Shown here one piece after another: positions 1-6,138 of a DNA stretch of 13,319 nucleotides; position 1 is the first letter of the stretch, and each line of letters starts with the position of its first letter. Source of the DNA: Chthoniobacterales bacterium. GTDB lineage: Bacteria > Verrucomicrobiota > Verrucomicrobiae > Chthoniobacterales > UBA10450. The stretch spans positions 1 to 13,319 of the forward strand of contig QHBL01000322.1 of NCBI GenBank assembly GCA_003244125.1, written 5' to 3'. A model generated the notes under the pieces. That model made no database searches and was not told where the DNA came from. It saw nothing but the letters and a program-made list of their open reading frames with translations. The position numbers were made by a program, and so were the translations under genes.

Positions 1-819
1 CGCAATCCGCTGAGCGAAGATCATGTTGCATTGCGGACGAGTCTAATTCCAGGATTGGTGGCGGCGCTGGCGCGGAATGTTCGAGCGGGAGCGGAACGCA
101 TCGCGCTGTTTGAGATCGGGAACGTTTTTGTCGCGGGTAGCGGCGAGCAAAAACGGGTGCTTGGGATGGTGATGAATGGCCAGGCGGGATCGGCGAAAGG
201 TTGGCGTGGAGAAAAGAATCGGGCGTTTGATTTTTTCGATATCAAAGGTGTTGTCGAGGCGCTGGAATCTGCCGCCGAGGACGGACGGCAGCTACAACGT
301 CACGGCGGCGACATTGCGGTCTTCACTTGGAAGCGCGTTGAGCGGCGCGAGTTCGCCCTCGCGGCTGAGATTTCTCGAGGCGAAACGCGCATCGGCGTTT
401 GCGGGCAACTGGCGGCCGCGGAAGCGAGGGAACTCGGCGCGAACCGCGCAGTGCTGGTGGCCGAAATCGATCTGGCTCAGCTCGCACGGATGCGAAGCAA
501 GGTTGCGAAATTCGCAGGGCTGGAACGTTACCCGGCGATACGGCGGGACGTGGCGATGTTTGTCGCGCCCGATGTTGCCCACGAGCAAATCCTGCGCGTC
601 ATCGCCTCGGAGAACGAGCCGCTGCTGGAGCGGGTGGAGCTCTTCGATTTGTTCAGCGAAAAGGAAGACGGGACGAATGCAGCGGCACGGAAGTCGCTGG
701 CTTATTCGTTGACGTATCGCGAGAAAAACCGCACACTGACTCACGAGGAAGTGAACGCGGCGCACGCGCGGATTCGCGAGCGGCTGCGAAACGAGATTGG
801 GGCGCAATTGCGCGAGTAG
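1..819 (+). CDS. pheT: Phenylalanyl-tRNA synthetase beta subunit, C-terminal part (5' end outside window)
   Basis: This is the 3' part of the beta chain of the alpha2-beta2 phenylalanyl-tRNA synthetase, which charges tRNA-Phe in the cytoplasm. The reading frame is open from base 1, so the gene starts upstream of the window; the first TTG at 31 is internal. Translation from base 1 begins RNPLSEDHVALRTSLIPGLV, the conserved segment of the B6/B7 catalytic-like core. About the last 95 residues form the ferredoxin-fold anticodon-binding (FDX-ACB) domain, recognisable by FAGLERYPAIRRDVA, then LLERVELFDLFS, and the end SLAYSLTYREKNRTLTHEEV. The gene stops with TAG at 817-819, at the expected C-terminal boundary of the family, so the 3' end is intact. 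pheS would be expected upstream, outside the window. The next transcribed unit is 6S RNA, about 90 bases downstream. Confidence 0.95.
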   Translation, partial: RNPLSEDHVALRTSLIPGLVAALARNVRAGAERIALFEIGNVFVAGSGEQKRVLGMVMNGQAGSAKGWRGEKNRAFDFFDIKGVVEALESAAEDGRQLQRHGGDIAVFTWKRVERREFALAAEISRGETRIGVCGQLAAAEARELGANRAVLVAEIDLAQLARMRSKVAKFAGLERYPAIRRDVAMFVAPDVAHEQILRVIASENEPLLERVELFDLFSEKEDGTNAAARKSLAYSLTYREKNRTLTHEEVNAAHARIRERLRNEIGAQLRE

Positions 820-847
820 TTCTTTGGAAATAGCTGCGAGTTGGCGG

Positions 848-891
848 TTGAGAGTCGAGCAGGAAACCAGTGCTTTTCTCTCGGCTCTGAA
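848..891 (+). terminator. Possible hairpin/terminator after pheT
   Basis: Arms 848-859 (TTGAGAGTCGAG) and 880-891 (CTCGGCTCTGAA) pair over 12 positions with one mismatch and one G-U, around a 20-base loop. There is no proper T-run directly after it (GATTTT comes six bases later), so intrinsic termination is uncertain. It could equally be a processing structure between the pheT message and 6S RNA. Confidence 0.3.
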
Positions 892-909
892 CCGGCGATT
901 TTGCAGCGC

Positions 910-1094
910 TTTACCCTGCGGTGTTCGAGATACAGGTGAGATTCCCGAACCGATACTACATTAACCAAGGAGGCTTGGTCGCGCTTTGGGGAAGATGGCA
1001 CGCCTTAAACAGGAAGTCAGACGCTCTCGCGACGGTCGTCCGCCCGTTACCGAAAGGGACGGGACATCCGCCTAAACGGCATCTGCGGGGTAGA
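910..1094 (+). ncRNA. ssrS: 6S RNA
   Basis: 6S RNA imitates an open promoter and sequesters housekeeping RNA polymerase when nutrients run low. Visible here: a closing stem of 12 continuous pairs (910-921 with 1083-1094, some G-U); the conserved 5' block TGTTCG (924-927 region) followed by ATTCCCGAACCGATA, close to the E. coli CAGTCCCCTGAGCCGATA block; a hairpin ACCAAG-GAGG-CTTGGT (964-979) where E. coli 6S has its small hairpin in the 5' side of the central bubble; GCCTTAAA (about 1002-1009), identical to the E. coli block; a hairpin CCCGT/ACGGG (1043-1047/1059-1063) with an inner CC-GAAA-GG loop on the 3' side; and GGCATCT just before the closing stem, as in E. coli. The length of about 185 nt is typical. 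A strong intrinsic terminator follows within 10 bases. Exact 5' and 3' ends are inferred from the closing stem. A GATTTT at 897-902 sits at the right distance for a -10 box but is weak. Confidence 0.87.
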
Positions 1095-1101
1095 ATTTGG
1101 G

Positions 1102-1136
1102 AAAGCCCGAATCGCGTAGAGCGGTTCGGGCTTTTT
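1102..1136 (+). terminator. Rho-independent terminator of 6S RNA
   Basis: AAAGCCCGAA (1102-1111) pairs perfectly with TTCGGGCTTT (1125-1134). The stem continues inward through a U-G pair and CGC/GCG (1113-1115/1121-1123), giving 14 pairs closed by the loop GTAGA (1116-1120). A run of five T (1132-1136) follows the G+C-rich part. It is placed 8 bases after the 6S closing stem. Confidence 0.85.
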
Positions 1137-1143
1137 CGTTGAA

Positions 1144-1262
1144 GCGAAGGAGCGTTGAAGCGTTAGGGATGTGGAGCGTCTAGGAATTAGCGACGGAAGC
1201 TTTGAGGTCGCGCGGCGGACTCCTTCGCCTTCGCTTCGCTCCGGATGACAGCGGGCGGAATA
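1144..1262 (+). repeat. Degenerate intergenic repeat in carA leader
   Basis: The 1141-1281 leader holds a low-complexity palindromic repeat. GCGAAGGAG (1144-1152) is the exact reverse complement of CTCCTTCGC (1220-1228), followed by TTCGCTTCGCTCC and GGATGACAGCGG (1243-1254). The 12-mer GGATGACAGCGG recurs inverted at 8611-8622 after the cNMP/DUF1003 gene. It resembles the widespread 'TGTCATCC-GAGCGGAGCGAAGG' type of dispersed intergenic repeat. No pyrimidine attenuator, PyrR site or other leader control is visible before carA. Confidence 0.4.
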
Positions 1263-1281
1263 TTGCTAAGTAATCAACGAA

Positions 1282-2418
1282 ATGCGCGCGTTCCTCGCTC
1301 TGGAAGACGGCCGGGTTTTCGAGGGCGAATCCTTTGGCGCTGCGGGCACGAGCGTGGGCGAGATTTGCTTCAACACTTCCATGACCGGCTACCAGGAAGT
1401 GCTGACTGATCCTTCTTATCGCGGGCAAATCGTGGCGATGACTTATCCGCTCATCGGCAATTACGGCACGAACGCGCTCGACCAGGAAAGCGCGCAGCCG
1501 CACGTGCGCGGATTTGTCATCGAGGAGTTGAGCGAGGCGCCGAGCAATTGGCGCTCGGAAGAATCGCTCGACGACTACCTCAAACGCTGGGAAATCCCGG
1601 GCGCGCAAGGCATCGACACGCGCGCGCTCACGCGGCATCTGCGCACGAGGGGCGCGATGAAGGCGTGTCTGACGACCGAGCTTCAAAGCGCGGAGCAAGC
1701 GGTGCAGCGCGCCGTCGAAGGCGAAGGCGTGGTGGGAATGGATTATGTGCGCGAAGTGACAACGCCGGAGGTTTTCCAGTGGGACCCTGATGATGAATTA
1801 AGCGCGGTGTGGTCGCTGCAAACCGGTGAGGAAGCGCCGAAGCTGCCACCTATCCGGCATCGCATTGTCGCTTTCGATTACGGAATGAAACGCAACATTC
1901 TTCGCTCGCTCCGGCAGCGCGGCTTTAGCGTCACGGTTGTGCCGGCTACGATCACTGCGGATGACGTTATGAAGTTAAATCCCGACGGCGTGTTTCTTTC
2001 CAACGGCCCGGGTGATCCCGAGGCGCTGCCTTACGCGCACGAAGCGGTGCGCGGTTTGATGGGCAAAAAGCCGATCTTCGGCATCTGCCTCGGTCATCAG
2101 GTGCTCGGGTTCGCGTTCGGCGGGCGCACGTTCAAGTTGAAGTTCGGGCATCGAGGCGGGAATCAGCCGGTAAAAGATTTGCGCTCGGGCAAAGTGGCGA
2201 TCACGTCGCAAAATCATGGTTTCGCGGTTGATGCGGAGTCGTTGCCGAAGGAGATCGAAATCACGCATATCAATCTGAATGACGGCACGGTGGAAGGGAT
2301 GCGGCACAGGGAGTTGCCGATCTTCTCCGTGCAATATCATCCCGAAGCGGCGCCAGGGCCGCACGACGCTTCTTATTTCTTCGATCAATTCGCGGAGCTG
2401 ATCGACAAGGCCAGCTGA
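1282..2418 (+). CDS. carA: Carbamoyl-phosphate synthase, small (glutaminase) subunit
   Basis: The 378-residue protein has the full length of the family. It hydrolyses glutamine and passes ammonia to CarB for carbamoyl phosphate, the precursor of pyrimidines and arginine. Residues 1 to about 150 form the CarA N-terminal domain ([25 protein letters not shown], then [12 protein letters not shown]). From about residue 190 comes a class I glutamine amidotransferase domain: [28 protein letters not shown] with nucleophile Cys269, and [10 protein letters not shown] with His353 and Glu355. The triad numbering coincides with that of E. coli CarA. The ATG at 1282 is the first start giving the family's N-terminus; no Shine-Dalgarno sequence precedes it. 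carB is not the next gene here, so the two subunits are encoded apart. The 5' leader follows the 6S terminator. Confidence 0.96.
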   Translation: MRAFLALEDGRVFEGESFGAAGTSVGEICFNTSMTGYQEVLTDPSYRGQIVAMTYPLIGNYGTNALDQESAQPHVRGFVIEELSEAPSNWRSEESLDDYLKRWEIPGAQGIDTRALTRHLRTRGAMKACLTTELQSAEQAVQRAVEGEGVVGMDYVREVTTPEVFQWDPDDELSAVWSLQTGEEAPKLPPIRHRIVAFDYGMKRNILRSLRQRGFSVTVVPATITADDVMKLNPDGVFLSNGPGDPEALPYAHEAVRGLMGKKPIFGICLGHQVLGFAFGGRTFKLKFGHRGGNQPVKDLRSGKVAITSQNHGFAVDAESLPKEIEITHINLNDGTVEGMRHRELPIFSVQYHPEAAPGPHDASYFFDQFAELIDKAS

Positions 2419-2541
2419 TGGAGCCAGCAAGGAACCGCTCGTAGCTCAACCGGCCAGCAGCCTCGCGCGCGCTGCGTCATTCCAAGAGCGCCGAAACGTA
2501 ACACGCACACGCTCACGCAAACGGCGGCGCGATTCATTAGC

Positions 2542-4110
2542 ATGGAAGTCGCAGGCGAAAGAGCTGGTCACAACATCTCCTTCTGGGAACGAACCGCGGA
2601 GAAATTTCGCTCCGCCCCTCTCGCGGCTGACCTCGAGATTGACGTTTGCGTCGTCGGCGCTGGTATCGCAGGCATGTCCGTCGCCTACATGTTGACGCGC
2701 GAAGGTCGCAGCGTCGCTGTGGTTGACGACGGCGCAGTCGGCAGCGGAATGACGGGGCGCACCACCGCGCATTTGGTCAACGCGCTGGATGACCGCTATT
2801 ACGAACTCGAAAGCATGCTCGGCGAAGAGGCCGCGCGCCTCGCCGCCGAAAGCCATACCGCGGCGATCGAGCGGATCGCTGAAATTGTGCGCGACGAGCG
2901 GATCGATTGCGATTTCGAACGGGTCGATGGTTACCTGTTTCCACCAGAAGGCGCGGACCCGAGCACCATCGACAAGGAATATGAAGCGACACTGCGTGCG
3001 CGCCTGCTCGAGGTGCAGCGAATTCCCAGCCCGCCAGTCATCCAGCACGTTAGCGGCCCGGCTCTGCGATTCCCGCGGCAGGCGCAGTTTCATCCGTTGA
3101 AATACCTGAACGCGTTAACTGCGCTCGTTACCCGCTGGGGCGGGAAAATCTTCACCGGAAACCGCGTGCTTAAAGTGACCGGCGGCGACGTTGTCCGGCT
3201 TGAAACACGCGAAGGCCAGACCATCACCGCGCGCGCCGCTGTCATCGCCACGAACTCACCGATCAACGACCGCCTCGTCATTCACAGTAAACAGGCGCCG
3301 TACACCAGCTACGCGCTCGGCTTCCGCGTCGAGCCGGGTCTCATTCCGCATGCGCTCTGGTGGGACACGGCGGAAACCGCCGCCGAAGACAAACAGCTTT
3401 TCGGTCCCGCGCCTTATCATTATGTGCGCCTCGCGTTCGACGGCGATCACGATGTCCTCATTGTCGGCGGAGAAGACCACAAAACGGCGCAGGCTTTCGA
3501 TTTCGACGCGCGTTTCGCCAATCTCGAAGAATGGACGCGCCGGCATTTCCCTGCCGCCGGCGAGATTACCGATCGCTGGTCCGGCCAGGTGATGGAGCCA
3601 GTTGATGGGCTGGCCTACATCGGGCGTGACGCGGGAGGCGAGAAAAACGTTTACGTTGTCACGGGCGACTCCGGTAACGGTATGACTCACGGAACCATCG
3701 CGGGGATTCTCTTAACCGATCTTATCCTCGGCCGCGGTAACCCATGGGCCGAAATCTACGAGCCAAAACGTAAAACGCTGAAGCCATTGGTCGTTGGCGA
3801 TTATGTGAAGGAGAACGCCAACGTCGTATTTCAACTACGCGACTACTTAACAAGTGGCGATGTTCCCGAAGTCGCTGAGATAGCTTCCGGTCAGGGCGCG
3901 CTGGTTCGTGAAGGACTAAAGAAACTCGCCGTCTATCGTGACGAAAATGGCGTCTTGCACAAAATGTCCGCCGTTTGCCCGCACCTCAAATGCATCGTGC
4001 GCTGGAACGCGACGGAAAAGACATGGGATTGTCCTTGCCACGGTTCTCGCTTCGATTGCACCGGCACCATGCTCAACGGCCCTTCCAGCAGCGACCTCGA
4101 ACCTGTCTAG
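2542..4110 (+). CDS. FAD-dependent oxidoreductase (DAO family) with C-terminal Rieske [2Fe-2S] domain
   Basis: The 522-residue protein resembles the YhfW-type fusion of a D-amino-acid-oxidase-like flavoprotein with a Rieske domain. The N-terminus carries the dinucleotide-binding motif GAGIAG (39-44) ending in a pair of Asp (VVDDG), then GSGMTGRTTAHL, typical of the glycine oxidase/DadA group. A second FAD contact is near TGDSGNGMTHG (about residues 373-383). The C-terminal ~90 residues are a Rieske domain with cluster ligands Cys479-Pro-His481 and Cys497-Pro-Cys-His500, in CPCHGSRF; the 15-residue gap fits the CxH-x15-17-CxxH rule. The protein ends soon after the usual LNGP segment, as the family does. 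There is no signal peptide, so it is probably cytoplasmic. The substrate is unknown; electrons from an amine or amino-acid-like donor may pass through the cluster. It lies 123 bases after carA and 95 before a putative Fe-S regulator. Confidence 0.88.
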   Translation: MEVAGERAGHNISFWERTAEKFRSAPLAADLEIDVCVVGAGIAGMSVAYMLTREGRSVAVVDDGAVGSGMTGRTTAHLVNALDDRYYELESMLGEEAARLAAESHTAAIERIAEIVRDERIDCDFERVDGYLFPPEGADPSTIDKEYEATLRARLLEVQRIPSPPVIQHVSGPALRFPRQAQFHPLKYLNALTALVTRWGGKIFTGNRVLKVTGGDVVRLETREGQTITARAAVIATNSPINDRLVIHSKQAPYTSYALGFRVEPGLIPHALWWDTAETAAEDKQLFGPAPYHYVRLAFDGDHDVLIVGGEDHKTAQAFDFDARFANLEEWTRRHFPAAGEITDRWSGQVMEPVDGLAYIGRDAGGEKNVYVVTGDSGNGMTHGTIAGILLTDLILGRGNPWAEIYEPKRKTLKPLVVGDYVKENANVVFQLRDYLTSGDVPEVAEIASGQGALVREGLKKLAVYRDENGVLHKMSAVCPHLKCIVRWNATEKTWDCPCHGSRFDCTGTMLNGPSSSDLEPV

Positions 4111-4205
4111 CGACGACGCGATTTGTCTCGAGCTCTGCTTCTTCAAAGAGCGGAGGAGATGGAATCATTAGCGCGGGCTGAGCTTTACGATCATATTCCC
4201 GGTGC

Positions 4206-4835
4206 GTGAAAGAAACAGGCTGGCGTGAGCGGCTGCTTCAGAGCACGCGGGGACGTGTTCTTCAGCAGCTGCGGCAGCGCGATCGAACTGTTAATGAGCT
4301 CGCCGCCGCGCTCGGGCTGACCGACAACGCCGTTCGCGCTCACCTGCTAAGTCTCGAACGCGATGGGCTCGTCCACCAGAGCGGGGCACAACCGGGCGTG
4401 CGAAAGCCGCACGCGCTCTACGCGCTAACTGCGCAATCGGAACAGATTTTTCCCAAGGCCTACGGCACTTTGCTCGACCTCGTCTTGTCTGTCCTGGAGC
4501 GGAAGCTGACGCCGCGCGAGCTTCGAGCCGCGATGCGGGAAATAGGCCGAGAAGTTGCCCGCTCGCGGATAACTCCCTTGGCAGCAAAATCACGAGATAG
4601 CCGAATCAAAGCGGCACTCTCGGTTTTGCAGGAGCTCGGTGGCTCGGCCGTGGCTGAAGTTCGCGAGGGACGGCACTGGATTCGCGGCAACGGCTGTCCC
4701 CTTGCGGCTGCGACCGCGCGTCATCCGGAAGCATGCTTTATTGCTGAGTCGCTCCTCAGTGAGCTAATCGGAACGCGCGTGAAGCAGCGATGTTGCCACA
4801 ACGGCAGCCCGTCCTGCTTGTTCGAACTGAGATAA
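4206..4835 (+). CDS. Winged-helix transcriptional regulator with C-terminal cysteine cluster (SufR-like, COG2345 type)
   Basis: A 209-residue regulator. Residues about 10-75 form a winged helix of the DeoR/ArsR type: VLQQLRQRDRTVNELAAALG, then LTDNAVRAHLLSLERDGLV as turn and recognition helix, and a basic wing (GVRKPHALYALT). A helical linker follows. The C-terminus has five cysteines, C164-x12-C177-x18-C196-C197-x6-C204, in the frame NGCP...HPEAC...CC...PSCLFEL. This pattern is typical of SufR-like proteins, where such cysteines ligate an Fe-S cluster that controls DNA binding. That the protein senses Fe-S state is inference. It starts at a GTG, with no visible Shine-Dalgarno. Located just downstream of the Rieske oxidoreductase on the same strand, it may regulate that gene; no suf operon lies in the window. 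Its 3' end converges on the cupredoxin gene with a 12-base gap. Confidence 0.82.
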   Translation: MKETGWRERLLQSTRGRVLQQLRQRDRTVNELAAALGLTDNAVRAHLLSLERDGLVHQSGAQPGVRKPHALYALTAQSEQIFPKAYGTLLDLVLSVLERKLTPRELRAAMREIGREVARSRITPLAAKSRDSRIKAALSVLQELGGSAVAEVREGRHWIRGNGCPLAAATARHPEACFIAESLLSELIGTRVKQRCCHNGSPSCLFELR

Positions 4836-4847
4836 TCGCCTTCCGCT

Positions 4848-5279
4848 CTACTTGACCACGACCACGCCTTTCATCTCGGGATGAAACGTGCAGAAATATG
4901 GGAAACTTCCAGCCTGGGTGAAGGTGTGATGCCATGATGCGCCCGCGTTTATCGCACCCGAGTTAAGCGCGCCTCCCGTCTGCGACGTCGCGGTGTGCGG
5001 TGTAAGGTCCGCGTTCGCCCACTCCACATCATCGCCCACTTTCACCTCCAGTTTCTCCGGAGAAAATTTCAGCATGCGGACGGTGACACGCGCGCGAGTT
5101 GTTGCAGGCGCGATCGGCGATGCCGGTGCGGCATTCGTCGCCGGCACAGGCGGCGCTGTCGCTGCCATCTGTTGCTGGTTCTGTCCGAAATCGGAAGCCG
5201 TGGATACAAATTGCATCTGCCGGCCGTGCAGAAAACCGGCAACGAAGATAATGATCGCCCAGAAGACCAGCGCCCGCAT
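4848..5279 (-). CDS. Membrane-anchored or exported plastocyanin-like copper protein (cupredoxin)
   Basis: Small blue-copper electron carrier, 143 residues from the ATG at 5279. Residues 1 to about 20 (MRALVFWAIIIFVAGFLHG) form an uncleaved or cleaved hydrophobic signal, followed by a low-complexity Gln/Ala/Pro linker (about 30-60). The cupredoxin fold then runs from VTVRMLKFSPEKLEVKVGDDVEW to the end. The type 1 copper ligands are all visible: His95 (TPHTA), Cys130, His133 and Met136 (YFCTFHPEM). It should act outside the cytoplasmic membrane. The frame is open further upstream to 5393, but those 38 codons are Pro/Gly/Arg-rich and run through a palindromic hairpin, so the later ATG that starts the signal sequence is preferred. 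It lies downstream of the DUF4142 gene on the same strand, with a 131-base gap containing the hairpin at 5357-5383. No Shine-Dalgarno is seen. Confidence 0.88.
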   Translation of the reverse strand: MRALVFWAIIIFVAGFLHGRQMQFVSTASDFGQNQQQMAATAPPVPATNAAPASPIAPATTRARVTVRMLKFSPEKLEVKVGDDVEWANADLTPHTATSQTGGALNSGAINAGASWHHTFTQAGSFPYFCTFHPEMKGVVVVK

Positions 5280-5356
5280 CGAGACCGGGCCGGAGACGAT
5301 CCAAATCTCGCCTGTTCGATGGTCCGGAATAAGCGAATTCCCGCCTGATGGACGCA

Positions 5357-5383
5357 CGCCCTCCCCACGTGCTGGAGAGGGCG
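5357..5383 (-). terminator. GC-rich hairpin between DUF4142 and cupredoxin genes
   Basis: CGCCCTCCCC (5357-5366) pairs with GGAGAGGGCG (5374-5383) with one mismatch around the 7-base loop ACGTGCT. It lies 28 bases past the DUF4142 stop on the reverse strand, so it could attenuate or terminate that message before the cupredoxin gene. There is no T-run on the reverse strand, so it may instead be a dispersed palindromic repeat or an mRNA-stabilising structure. Confidence 0.4.
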
Positions 5384-5410
5384 CATCCCTCATCGATCAG
5401 TTCCGGCTCG

Positions 5411-5932
5411 TTAGCGCAACGATGCCTTTAGTTCCTTGGCGTGATTGAGGTGCGAGAGAAAGATCGGCTGGGCACTTTCGAGTAGGCTCTTCAGCTCAGA
5501 GTTCTCCGCGTCCGGGATCAGGGTCTTGTCCAGCACCGCCAAGACCTGTTCATGATAGCTGACCTCGTTATCGACGTAAGCTTTGTCGAATTCCGCACCG
5601 CTTATCTTCTTCAACTTCGCCATCATCTTCTCTCCGCCTGATTGCAGGCTCCGGCTGGTCGCGGATTCCTCCGGCGTGACGCCGAGTTTTTTCGCCAGCG
5701 CCGTCGCCTGCTCATTGACCGATGTGTGATCTCTCACCATCAGATCAGCAAACTCCTTCACCTTCGCATTACTCGATTTCTCCGAAGCGAGTTTAGCAGC
5801 GTTGATATCAACGGTATCAGCTGTGACCGCGATCATGGCGATCTGAGGGTCGGTTGGTTTCTCCTCTGCCGCGAATGCACTCGCAGCGATGAGAGCTGCA
5901 CCAGCAAAACCTGCCACTACATATTTGTTCAT
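5411..5932 (-). CDS. Exported DUF4142 (ferritin-like fold) protein
   Basis: A 173-residue exported protein of the DUF4142 family, whose members adopt a four-helix, ferritin-like bundle. An N-terminal signal peptide (MNKYVVAGFAGAALIAASAFA, cut likely after AFA) precedes a helical body with the family's hallmarks: an early helix with DINAAKLASEKSSNAKVKEFADLMVRDH, then the helix of AKKLGV, then FDKAYVDNEVSYHEQVLAVLD, and a final helix with HLNHAKEL. The repeated His/Glu/Asp pairs (VRDH, SYHEQ, SHLNHAKE) are characteristic; metal binding is possible but unproven in this family. The precise role is unknown; members are often linked to envelope stress. The start is well supported: AAAGGAG (about 5940-5946) lies 8 bases before the ATG, the only clear Shine-Dalgarno in the window. 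The downstream neighbour is the cupredoxin; both act outside the cytoplasm. Confidence 0.9.
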   Translation of the reverse strand: MNKYVVAGFAGAALIAASAFAAEEKPTDPQIAMIAVTADTVDINAAKLASEKSSNAKVKEFADLMVRDHTSVNEQATALAKKLGVTPEESATSRSLQSGGEKMMAKLKKISGAEFDKAYVDNEVSYHEQVLAVLDKTLIPDAENSELKSLLESAQPIFLSHLNHAKELKASLR

Positions 5933-6009
5933 CTCTAATTCTCCTTTTGCCTGATTGGGTGGATGTTTGACCGCATTTTTCTGGGGCGAAGGTCACGATT
6001 CGCGTGCAC

Positions 6010-6039
6010 TCAATAAATAGTCAAGTTCTTTATTGACTA
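6010..6039. promoter_or_regulatory. Overlapping inverted repeats in divergent DUF4142/lysS region (possible operator)
   Basis: An AT-rich island in GC-rich surroundings contains two perfect, mutually exclusive inverted repeats: TCAATAAA (6010-6017) with TTTATTGA (6029-6036), and TAGTCAA (6018-6024) with TTGACTA (6033-6039). TTGACT hexamers on both strands (6033-6038 forward; complement of 6019-6024 reverse) match the sigma-70 -35 consensus, but no good -10 box is found at the right spacing for either. This is the likely promoter/operator zone for the exported protein, lysS or both. Confidence 0.35.
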
Positions 6040-6066
6040 ACTCGGCGGGGCCTTTTTGGACTGGAC

Positions 6067-6093
6067 TGCTTGGCGAACGAGGCACGGCTACAG
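6067..6093 (-). repeat. REP-like element (GTAG foot plus hairpin), single copy upstream of lysS
   Basis: On the reverse strand this reads CTGTAGCCG followed by a hairpin with arms TGCCTCG and CCAAGCA (one mismatch, one G-U) around the 4-base loop TTCG. The GTAG foot (complement of CTAC 6088-6091) and following CCG match the copies flanking the kinase gene, while the stem sequence differs, which suggests a related but diverged member. Confidence 0.45.
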
Positions 6094-6138
6094 CTTGCCT
6101 CTGTTCAAGCGCCGCATTCTGTCTAAACTCGGCGCGCG

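Noticed and set aside
874..902. Promoter for 6S RNA (TTTTCT and GATTTT at near-correct spacing)
   Set aside because: Position fits the inferred 5' end but both hexamers match the consensus poorly; not listed as a feature.
921..1142. 73-codon forward frame between pheT and carA
   Set aside because: It overlaps the 6S RNA and its terminator exactly and its product has no protein-like features.
4125..4150. Possible terminator hairpin (GCTCT/AGAGC) after the Rieske oxidoreductase
   Set aside because: Only five pairs with a long loop and no T-run.
5280..5393. 38-codon N-terminal extension of the cupredoxin
   Set aside because: It would bury the signal sequence and is translated from the palindromic hairpin; the ATG at 5279 gives a normal exported protein.
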